A stretch of DNA of 5,855 nucleotides from an uncultured Lachnospiraceae bacterium (GTDB lineage Bacteria > Bacillota > Clostridia > Lachnospirales > Lachnospiraceae): positions 1-5,855 of the forward strand of contig CAMWKA010000132.1 of the NCBI GenBank assembly GCA_947174725.1, written 5' to 3'. Shown here in pieces: positions 1 to 5,855 of this stretch (position 1 is the first letter of the stretch; each line of letters begins with the position of its first letter). The notes below the pieces were generated by a model that saw nothing but the letters and a program-made list of their open reading frames with translations, did no database searches and was not told the origin of the DNA. Both the position numbers and the translations under genes were made by a program.

Positions 1-21
1 CACAACTTAAATTAGGAATGT

Positions 22-50
22 TTTACAGGGGCATAGGCACAGATTATGAT
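22..50 (+). promoter_or_regulatory. Candidate sigma-A promoter for the lipoprotein array
   Basis: TTTACA at 22-27 (5 of 6 to the -35 consensus TTGACA) lies exactly 17 bp upstream of TATGAT at 45-50 (5 of 6 to TATAAT). Transcription would start near position 57 and leave a leader of about 78 nt before the first start codon. This is the best-matching promoter pair seen in the upstream region, and no comparable pair was found in the two gaps between genes, so it may drive the whole array. There is no extended -10 TG. The call rests on consensus matching alone. Confidence 0.5.
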
Positions 51-55
51 TTGTG
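38..55. repeat. Imperfect inverted repeat over the -10 box (possible operator)
   Basis: CACAGAT at 38-44 and ATTTGTG at 49-55 form 7-bp arms with one mismatch around a 4-nt centre. The repeat sits across the -10 element of the candidate promoter at 22-50, a position where a repressor would block polymerase. Such a short palindrome in AT-rich DNA can occur by chance, and no regulator gene is present to pair it with. Confidence 0.25.
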
Positions 56-88
56 TAGCTTGCCGCCTCAAAATTTATAAGGGTCCTT

Positions 89-117
89 TTGACACCCGAA
101 TCCTAAAAAATAACAAT
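89..117 (+). promoter_or_regulatory. Second, weaker promoter-like pair
   Basis: A perfect TTGACA at 89-94 is followed after 17 bp by AACAAT at 112-117, which matches only 4 of 6 positions of the -10 consensus and lacks its first T. Transcription would start near 124, inside the ribosome binding site of the first gene, giving an almost leaderless message. That makes it less likely than the pair at 22-50, although the perfect -35 hexamer is worth noting. Confidence 0.2.
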
Positions 118-123
118 GAAAGA

Positions 124-129
124 GAGGAG
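124..129 (+). promoter_or_regulatory. Ribosome binding site of first lipoprotein gene
   Basis: GAGGAG lies 5 nt before the ATG at 135. An in-frame TGA at 117-119 rules out a longer protein, so this site fixes the start. Confidence 0.85.
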
Positions 130-134
130 ACAAG

Positions 135-2459
135 ATGGGACAAAAAAAATTCAGAAAAAATATACTCCTGTGCATTTTGACTGTTTTTGTAGTTTTGATG
201 ACAGGGTGCGGGAAGGATGAGGTACAGGACCCGTTGAATCCAACGATGGAAACGTCGCTATTTGTGTATCAATATACACAGATCGATAAGGTATCCGATC
301 TGGATGGTTCCAATGCATTCTTTCAGACGATGAAAAAGACGGAGGATGGATTTAGCATTCTCTATGTGGATGATGAGGGGAATCTTGTTGAATGTTGTAC
401 ATCTGACGGGGGAGCTACTTGGGATAAACAGATGGTAGCCTCAGATCTCATAGAAAAGGGAACTTTGAATAGTTTCTTCTCCAGAAGCGATATGAATGAA
501 GCGGGTGAATATGCTGTTCTTGTTGACGGTTATCAGGTGGTATATATAAACGAAAGTGGAAGCAGCATAATTGCGGAAAATAAAGAGAATGTTAATTCAG
601 TGCGTTTTAATGCGGCAGGAGATGCCATACTGGTCAGTAGCGATTATAATGTTGAGGAATACGGGGTGGATGGCAGGCTGATCCGGTCCTATCCCGTAAC
701 AGACATCATAGATATATGTTGTACGGAGAGTGAGATCCTGTTTTTGACCCTTGACGCTATTAAGGTCTATGATGAAGCATCGGGGGAATTGGTTTTGGAA
801 GATTCCGCCTTTAACGAATATTTATCGGAAGATTTGCAGACTGCTTATAACTGGTCTAAGTCTTGGGACGTTTTCAATGTCCATGAGGTCATGCGGGCAG
901 ATGGAAACGGTGCGGTGACGATCCTCTTGGATTCCGGTATGTACCGGTATGTGGTGGGTAGTTCCGTGATTGAGTGCATTTACCGCAGCAGGGATTTTAA
1001 AACCGAAAATATTGAAGGAGCGCTCAGTTTTGTACAGGATGGGGAAATGTTTTATCTGCTAGGTTTTTTTAAGGATAGCAGCACCATTTATTTCCTGTGC
1101 TGCAGCGAGACGGATGAGGCGGTGGAGCTGGTGGAAAATGCGCCAGTCAGGGAGATCACCATATATACTTTGTATTCGCAGGAATATCTGGATGAGACCG
1201 TCAGACAATTTGAAGATGAATATCCCGACATTAAGGTCAATATCGAAGTCGGACGTGAGGAGGGAAGCAATACGACCTTTACGGAAGCTGTCAATGCACT
1301 GAACACGCGGCTTCTGGCAGGTAATGGACCGGATATTATACTGATGGATGACTTGAACTATGCTGCGTATAGGGACAGCGGCATGCTGGCGGAACTGTCC
1401 GGCGTGTATGATGAGATTCTGGAGGAAAATCCGGAATGCAATACCACGTTCTTATCCTGTTATCGTGGGGAAAACGGTGAGATCTATGCGATACCGTCGC
1501 AGTTTGGGGTTACGATGATATCTGGGCCTTCGGACAGTATGGATTCCCTGAATAGTCTGGAAGGGCTTGCGGAATATATTCAAAACAGTCCTTGCCCGAA
1601 TCCGGAATATGGCAACGATCTGAATATCTATGATGTTACGGGACTGTTCCAGACGCTGTATCCGGCATATTCCTATAGAATATTTGGCAATGGAGAAAGT
1701 TATGACAGACAGGAGTTGGAAAAGTTTGTATCCGGATTTAAGGAAGTATGGGATGCCCTGATGGAGCATACAACGGATGAACAGATTCGGTCATGGGAAA
1801 ATTCTGCTGAGCAAGTCAGAGGGGTGTATTATAATGTCGCTGACCGGAGTTATGGACTGGTAGATGTCAATTATTATTATGGTTTGTATGTGGAAAACAG
1901 GCAGGCAGAGTCTGGCCGCAGCATCGGATTGTATAACTTCAACTATTATTCTGATATATTTTATTTAATATACATCACAAGGGAATACCAACATGAAACA
2001 TATGATGTGTTTGCATACGATGATGTCAAAACATTTACTCCGTTAATGGTCTATTCTATTAATGCTAAAAGTGAAAATATGGAAGCGGCGGAACAGTTTA
2101 TAAAGTATATGTTAAGTACGGAGGTTCAGAGCAAAATAGCAATGGGTTATTATATTGGTAATGGGGAGCATCCTTACGGCATGCCGGTAAATATGAGAGG
2201 CCTGCTTGACACATATCAGGATCTGGAAGAAGCATTTATAGATTGGCAGGAGCAGAATCCGGGGATGAATGTATTCTTTGATGGAGAACAGGAGTACTAT
2301 ATGTCTGTTCTTGACAGCCTTTCGGTTCCGACCTATCGGAATGCGATTCTGGAGGAAAAGATCCGCATGAATCTGGAGCGTTATCTGGATGGCGAAATCA
2401 CACTGGAACAGTATATGGAGGAAGTGGATAACGAGATTACCCTGTATATGGAGGAATAA
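135..2459 (+). CDS. Propeller-SBP fusion lipoprotein, copy 1 (extracellular solute-binding protein)
   Basis: This is a predicted cell-surface lipoprotein of 774 aa. Residues 1-24 form a signal peptide (KK and RK near the N-terminus, then a hydrophobic stretch at 10-23) ending in lipobox M-T-G before Cys25, the predicted lipidated residue. Residues of about 40-335 are beta-rich and propeller-like, with one exact Asp-box (T89-x-D91-x-G93-x-T95-W96) and strand/turn repeats such as RFNAAGDAIL and EEYGVDGRLIRSYPV. From about 339 a family 1 solute-binding domain follows: strand ITIYTLY, FEDEYPDIKV, LLAGNGPDIILMDD, YAIPSQFG (451-458), then INAKSEN with AAEQFIKYMLSTE (642-663), as in ABC sugar-binding proteins. 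At 774 aa it is far longer than a usual SBP (about 400-450 aa); the propeller explains the excess. It is the first gene of the array, 36 bp before copy 2. It lacks about 9 residues near 129-134 that copies 2 and 3 have. The ligand is unknown and the propeller fold is inferred. Confidence 0.93.
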   Translation: MGQKKFRKNILLCILTVFVVLMTGCGKDEVQDPLNPTMETSLFVYQYTQIDKVSDLDGSNAFFQTMKKTEDGFSILYVDDEGNLVECCTSDGGATWDKQMVASDLIEKGTLNSFFSRSDMNEAGEYAVLVDGYQVVYINESGSSIIAENKENVNSVRFNAAGDAILVSSDYNVEEYGVDGRLIRSYPVTDIIDICCTESEILFLTLDAIKVYDEASGELVLEDSAFNEYLSEDLQTAYNWSKSWDVFNVHEVMRADGNGAVTILLDSGMYRYVVGSSVIECIYRSRDFKTENIEGALSFVQDGEMFYLLGFFKDSSTIYFLCCSETDEAVELVENAPVREITIYTLYSQEYLDETVRQFEDEYPDIKVNIEVGREEGSNTTFTEAVNALNTRLLAGNGPDIILMDDLNYAAYRDSGMLAELSGVYDEILEENPECNTTFLSCYRGENGEIYAIPSQFGVTMISGPSDSMDSLNSLEGLAEYIQNSPCPNPEYGNDLNIYDVTGLFQTLYPAYSYRIFGNGESYDRQELEKFVSGFKEVWDALMEHTTDEQIRSWENSAEQVRGVYYNVADRSYGLVDVNYYYGLYVENRQAESGRSIGLYNFNYYSDIFYLIYITREYQHETYDVFAYDDVKTFTPLMVYSINAKSENMEAAEQFIKYMLSTEVQSKIAMGYYIGNGEHPYGMPVNMRGLLDTYQDLEEAFIDWQEQNPGMNVFFDGEQEYYMSVLDSLSVPTYRNAILEEKIRMNLERYLDGEITLEQYMEEVDNEITLYMEE

Positions 2460-2481
2460 TTTGCTTAATATAAAAACGAAA

Positions 2482-2487
2482 AGGGGG
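2482..2487 (+). promoter_or_regulatory. Ribosome binding site of second lipoprotein gene
   Basis: AGGGGG lies 8 nt before the ATG at 2496, in the 36-bp gap after copy 1. A second in-frame stop (TAA, 2466-2468) backs up the first gene's TAA and prevents an upstream extension of copy 2. The gap has a TATAAA at 2469-2474 but no matching -35, and no hairpin. Confidence 0.8.
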
Positions 2488-2495
2488 AAAACAAG

Positions 2496-4865
2496 ATGGG
2501 ACAGAAAAAAATCATAGAAAATATACTCCTGTGCTTTTTGACCATCCTTATAGTCTGGATGGCAGGGTGCGGGAAGGATGAGACGCAGGATCCGTTGAAT
2601 ACGACAATGGAAACGCCGCTATCTACTTACCGGCTTATGCAGACCCATGAGGTGACAGGCGTCAACAGCGGAAACGCATTTTTTAAGGCAATGGAAAAAA
2701 CGGAAAACGGATTTTGTGTTCTTTATATGGATATGGAAGGGCAGCTTCATGAGTGCCATACTGCTGACGGGGGAGCGACATGGAAGGATTCCTCTGTCGA
2801 TCTGGATATTGCAGGCGGAGCGAATCGGTCGGCAACAGGGTGCGACATTAACGCGGTGGGCGAATACGCCGTTCTGATTATACAGATGAAGGACGATTAT
2901 GAATTTTCCGGTTTTCAGGTGGTATATGTAGGCAAAAATGACAACCGTGTGATTGCGGAGTATGCCGACGGAGTGCAGGCAGTACGTTTTAATGAGGCAG
3001 GGGACGCAATCCTGGTTTGTACCGATTATGAAGTTGAAGAATACGGTGTGGACGGCAGGTTGATCCGTTCCTATCCTGTTACCGGCGTGATGGATATGTG
3101 TTTTGCGGAACAGGAGATTATTTTTTTGACAAATGATGCCATCAGGGTTTATGACGGGACTTCCGGGGAAATGGTTACCGAGGATTACGCATTTCACCAG
3201 GCTATGGCGGAGGAACTGCAGGAGACGGATGGCCTTACTTCATCAGTTAATGTGCTTGATTCGCATAAGCTGATGCGTTCCGATCAGAATGGGGCGTTAA
3301 TGATCCTTCTGGAATCCGGCATGTACCGGTATATACCGGGCAGCGCTGTGATAGAGTGTATCTATAATACAAGCAGGAGCGGCGTTGACCGGCTCGACCA
3401 TACGCTCAGCTTTGTGCAGGAGGGAGATCTGTTTTACCTGTCAGGATATTTGGAAAATGATAATACCCTGTATTTTGCCTGCTGCAGTGAGACGGATGAG
3501 ACGGATGAGGCGGTGGAGCCGGTGGAAAATGTGCCTGCCAGGGAGATCACGGTATATACGCTGTATTCGGAGGAATATTTGGAATATTGTGCCAGAAAGT
3601 TTGAGGAGGAATATCCGGACATTAAGGTCAATATTGAAGTCGGACGGGAGGAAGGAAGCAATACGACCATTACGGAGGCGGTCAATGCATTGAATACGCG
3701 GCTTCTGGCGGGCGACGGACCGGATGTCATACTGATGGACGATTTAAACTACGTGGCGTATCGGGACAGTGGTATGCTGAAAGAACTTTCCGGTCTGTAC
3801 GACGAGATTCTAAGTGAAAATCCGGCAAGTAATACGGCGGTTTTGTCCTGTTACCGGTCGGAAGACGGCACAATATACGCGATACCGTCGCAATTTGGAT
3901 TTACCATGATTTCCGCGCCTGCGGACAGCATAGATTCCCTGAACAGTCTGGAGGGGCTTGCGGAATATATTAATCAATCCAGCCCGAATCCTGAGTTTAG
4001 TAACGATTTGCGGATCTATGACGCGAAGCAGTTGTTCCAACTGTTGTATCCGGCGTATTCCCACAGAATCTTCGGTAATGGGGAGAGTTATGACAGGCAG
4101 GAACTGGAAAATTTTATGTCCGGTGCAAAAATGGTGTGGGACGCCCTGATGGAGCATACTACCGAGGAGCAGATCCGGGAATGGGAAACCTGGGTTGCCG
4201 AGACAGAGGAAGAATATGGGGAATGGACTTACTCCAATACACTCTATTTGCTTCAGGGACTGGTTGATGAATGGCATTCTCTTGGGCATATGGCAGACTG
4301 GCTTTACACAGAGGAAGGTGGAATGCAGCTTTATTCGGGTCGCAGCATCGGATTGTATAATATTACCTATGTCTCCGAGATAAAATTTATCTGGCATATG
4401 ACATACGAATACCCGCAGGAGACATATGATATCTTTACTGTTGATGGCGTTAAGACATTTACGCCGCTGCTGATTTATTCTATCAATGCCAAAAGTGAAA
4501 ATACGGATGCGGCGGAAGAATTTGTAAAATATATGTTAAGTACAGAGACGCAAAGCGGTAGTGCAGGGGTCGATGTCAGCCAGAACTTTGAGCATAGACG
4601 CGGTATGTCAATCAACATGGAGGTTTTGCAAAATCTGATGGAAGGCTGCAAACGATCTATGGAAAACCGTAATCCCATGCTTTCAGATGAAGTGATAGAC
4701 CGCGGTATGGAAGTGGTTGGCAGCCCGTTGGTTCCGACTTACCGAAATGCGATTCTGGAGGAAAAGATATTTGCGGGCATGGAAGAGTATCTGAACGGCG
4801 ATATTACGCTGGAACAGTATATGGAGAAAACAGATAATGCGATCATGCTGTATATGGAAGAATGA
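2496..4865 (+). CDS. Propeller-SBP fusion lipoprotein, copy 2 (extracellular solute-binding protein)
   Basis: This 789-aa paralogue of the preceding gene has the same plan. The signal peptide ends in M-A-G before Cys25. The beta-rich propeller-like region (about 40-345) has an exact Asp-box (T89-x-D91-x-G93-x-T95-W96). The family 1 solute-binding domain starts near 349 with ITVYTLY and contains DGPDVILMDD (407-416), YAIPSQFG (461-468) and INAKSEN followed by EEFVKYMLSTE. Over the first 62 residues of that domain I count 52 identities to copy 1. By contrast, residues 565-613 and 688-745 barely align with copy 1. It has an extra Glu-Thr-Asp from a 9-bp duplication at 3489-3506, and about 9 additional propeller residues near 129-140 (with MKDDYEF) shared with copy 3. 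It ends in tandem stops TGA-TAA. It probably binds a carbohydrate or similar solute and hands it to an ABC importer, but the ligand is unknown and no importer is in view. Confidence 0.93.
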   Translation: MGQKKIIENILLCFLTILIVWMAGCGKDETQDPLNTTMETPLSTYRLMQTHEVTGVNSGNAFFKAMEKTENGFCVLYMDMEGQLHECHTADGGATWKDSSVDLDIAGGANRSATGCDINAVGEYAVLIIQMKDDYEFSGFQVVYVGKNDNRVIAEYADGVQAVRFNEAGDAILVCTDYEVEEYGVDGRLIRSYPVTGVMDMCFAEQEIIFLTNDAIRVYDGTSGEMVTEDYAFHQAMAEELQETDGLTSSVNVLDSHKLMRSDQNGALMILLESGMYRYIPGSAVIECIYNTSRSGVDRLDHTLSFVQEGDLFYLSGYLENDNTLYFACCSETDETDEAVEPVENVPAREITVYTLYSEEYLEYCARKFEEEYPDIKVNIEVGREEGSNTTITEAVNALNTRLLAGDGPDVILMDDLNYVAYRDSGMLKELSGLYDEILSENPASNTAVLSCYRSEDGTIYAIPSQFGFTMISAPADSIDSLNSLEGLAEYINQSSPNPEFSNDLRIYDAKQLFQLLYPAYSHRIFGNGESYDRQELENFMSGAKMVWDALMEHTTEEQIREWETWVAETEEEYGEWTYSNTLYLLQGLVDEWHSLGHMADWLYTEEGGMQLYSGRSIGLYNITYVSEIKFIWHMTYEYPQETYDIFTVDGVKTFTPLLIYSINAKSENTDAAEEFVKYMLSTETQSGSAGVDVSQNFEHRRGMSINMEVLQNLMEGCKRSMENRNPMLSDEVIDRGMEVVGSPLVPTYRNAILEEKIFAGMEEYLNGDITLEQYMEKTDNAIMLYMEE
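3489..3506 (+). repeat. 9-bp in-frame direct duplication in copy 2
   Basis: GAGACGGAT occurs twice in tandem (3489-3497 and 3498-3506), so copy 2 reads SETDETDEAV where copy 1 reads SETDEAV. It falls in the acidic linker between the propeller-like and solute-binding regions and lengthens it by three residues without a frameshift. Replication slippage is the simplest origin. Confidence 0.9.
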
Positions 4866-4879
4866 TAAAGTATGTAAGC

Positions 4880-4885
4880 GGGAGG
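4880..4885 (+). promoter_or_regulatory. Ribosome binding site of third lipoprotein gene
   Basis: GGGAGG lies 7 nt before the ATG at 4893, in the 27-bp gap after copy 2. This site, plus the alignment of the encoded MEQKK with the MGQKK starts of the other two copies, fixes the start of the partial third gene. No terminator or promoter is seen in the gap. Confidence 0.85.
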
Positions 4886-4892
4886 AAATAAG

Positions 4893-5855
4893 ATGGAACA
4901 GAAAAAAATTAGAATAAATATACTTTTGAGCCTTTTGACCATTCTTATCGTCTGGATGGCAGGGTGCGGGAAGAATGAGGTGCAGGATCCGTTGAATACA
5001 ACCATGGAAATGCCGCTTTCCACTTACCGTTTTACGGAGACCTATGAGGTGTCCGGCTTAAATAGCGGTAACGCGTTTTTCAGGACTATGATAAAAACGG
5101 AAGATGGATTTAGTATTCTTTATACGGATATGGAAGGAAATCTTTCTGAATGTCATACATCCGACGGGGGATCCACATGGAATGAGAATACGGTTGCGTT
5201 GGATTTTGTTGACGGAGAGAATTGGTCCGTTTCGGCGAGCGATAGGAATGCGGCGGGTGAATATGCGTTTCTTATTATGCAGATGAAGGAAGATTATGAA
5301 TTTGATAGTTTTCAGGTGATGTTTGCGGGCAAAAACGACAACCGTCTGATTGCGGAATATGATGATGGTATATCCAAAATTTGCTTTAATGAGGCAGGAG
5401 ATGCCATACTGGTATGTACTAAATATGAAGTTGAAGAGTATGGATTGGATGGCCGGCTACTCCGCTCCTATCCTGTGACCGACGTGATGGATATGTGTTT
5501 TATAGGACAGGAAATTGTGTTCCTGACGAATGACGCTATCAGAGTCTATGACGAGACCTCCGGGGAAATGGTTATTGAGGATTCCGGATTTCATGAAATG
5601 CTGGCGGATGAGCTTTCTCCGTCTAATGATGTGCTCAATAACCATGAGATGATGCGTTCTGATGGGAACGAGGCGGTATATATTCTCTTAAATTCCGGTA
5701 TGTACCGGTATGTGCCGGGCAGTTCGGTAATAGAGTGCATTTATAGTACAAGCAAAAGCGGCGTTGACAGGCTTGATAATACGCTCAGTTTTGTGCGGGA
5801 GGGGGATCTGTTTTATCTGTTGGGTTATTTGGAAAATGATGATACCCTTTATTTC
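4893..5855 (+). CDS. Propeller-SBP fusion lipoprotein, copy 3 (partial, 3' end outside window)
   Basis: Translating from the ATG at 4893 gives 321 codons with no stop up to the last base. The protein starts MEQKKIRINILL, has a hydrophobic signal segment and lipobox M-A-G before Cys25, and then the same beta-rich region as the two upstream copies. The Asp-box is exact (T89-x-D91-x-G93-x-T95-W96, with Ser at 94). It shares with copy 2 the additional loop MKEDYEF, the KNDNR turn and the GVDRLD segment, so copies 2 and 3 look like the closer pair, although residues around 69-90 (EDGFSILY, TSDGG) match copy 1 better. The region before NNHEMM is about 6 residues shorter than in copy 2. The window ends at LYF, just before the linker, so the solute-binding domain is expected downstream but not seen. 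Function is inferred from the paralogues. Confidence 0.9.
   Translation, partial: MEQKKIRINILLSLLTILIVWMAGCGKNEVQDPLNTTMEMPLSTYRFTETYEVSGLNSGNAFFRTMIKTEDGFSILYTDMEGNLSECHTSDGGSTWNENTVALDFVDGENWSVSASDRNAAGEYAFLIMQMKEDYEFDSFQVMFAGKNDNRLIAEYDDGISKICFNEAGDAILVCTKYEVEEYGLDGRLLRSYPVTDVMDMCFIGQEIVFLTNDAIRVYDETSGEMVIEDSGFHEMLADELSPSNDVLNNHEMMRSDGNEAVYILLNSGMYRYVPGSSVIECIYSTSKSGVDRLDNTLSFVREGDLFYLLGYLENDDTLYF

Larger units (their letters stand above)
135..5855 (+). repeat. Tandem array of three diverged paralogous genes
   Basis: Three units (135-2459, 2496-4865, 4893 to the window end) are homologous from their first codons onward, in the same orientation, with gaps of 36 and 27 bp. The DNA is still recognisably related, for example GCAGGGTGCGGGAAG in copies 2 and 3 (ACAGGGTGCGGGAAG in copy 1) at the lipobox, and 20 identical bases CGCAGCATCGGATTGTATAA in copies 1 and 2. 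Positions 1-134 show no remnant of a fourth C-terminal coding end, so copy 1 is probably the first unit. How far the array continues past 5855 is not visible. Confidence 0.9.

Noticed and set aside
81..97. Possible hairpin (GGGT with ACCC) in the leader as an attenuator or terminator
   Set aside because: The stem is only about 4 bp and is not followed by a U-run, so it is too weak to call.
399..422. Asp-box as evidence for a sialidase
   Set aside because: Only one Asp-box is present, no catalytic Arg triad or FRIP motif is seen, and the C-terminal half is clearly a solute-binding domain.
1088..1306. Antisense frame whose translation resembles one at 3434-3730
   Set aside because: The apparent conservation (ALTASV, LPSSRPTSILTLMSGYSSSN) is the reverse complement of the highly conserved start of the SBP domain, so paralogy of the sense genes explains it.
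2469..2474. TATAAA in the gap between copies 1 and 2 as a promoter -10
   Set aside because: No -35-like hexamer lies 16-18 bp upstream, and AT-rich intergenic DNA often contains such a match.
2619..3197. 192-codon open frame on the - strand inside copy 2
   Set aside because: It is antisense to the propeller-coding region. Similar antisense frames recur at 5457-5645 in copy 3 only because the + strand genes are homologous.
3810..4397. 195-codon open frame on the - strand inside copy 2
   Set aside because: It lies antisense to a strongly supported gene, and its translation has no recognisable domain. The real coding frame explains the region.
135..5855. CRISPR, phage, IS element or RNA gene
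   Set aside because: No short regularly spaced repeats, transposase, integrase, terminal inverted repeats, or tRNA/rRNA-like sequence were seen. The repeated structure is gene-scale paralogy.

Overview
The window looks like a low- to moderate-GC Firmicute, most likely an anaerobic Clostridia/Lachnospiraceae-type gut bacterium. This rests on the strong purine-rich Shine-Dalgarno sites (GAGGAG, AGGGGG, GGGAGG), sigma-A-like promoter boxes, type II lipoprotein signal peptides and the style of the solute-binding domain. The taxon is an inference from style, not from a marker gene.

Layout. Positions 1-134 are a non-coding leader. It has a good candidate promoter (TTTACA, 17 bp, TATGAT) overlapped by a small imperfect palindrome, and a second, weaker promoter-like pair nearer the first start codon. 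Three paralogous genes follow head to tail on the + strand: 135-2459 (774 aa), 2496-4865 (789 aa) and 4893-5855 (first 321 codons, cut by the window end). The gaps are only 36 and 27 bp, each has a ribosome binding site, and neither holds a terminator-like hairpin, so one transcript is likely. Nothing convincing is encoded on the - strand.

Each protein has the same plan: a lipoprotein signal peptide with Cys25 as the predicted lipidated residue, an extracytoplasmic N-terminal region of about 300 residues that looks like a beta-propeller and carries one perfect Asp-box, then (seen in the two complete copies) a family 1 type extracellular solute-binding domain of about 420 residues. The third gene is open to the last base and stops just before its solute-binding domain would begin.

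The genes probably form a repertoire of surface-anchored binding proteins made by duplication. The two complete copies are almost identical in some stretches of the solute-binding domain and nearly unalignable in two sharply bounded segments, which suggests different ligands or partners. No ABC permease, ATPase, glycosidase or regulator lies in the window, so transport, sensing or scavenging roles cannot be told apart here. The most notable points are the propeller-SBP fusion, its tandem expansion and the localized divergence.
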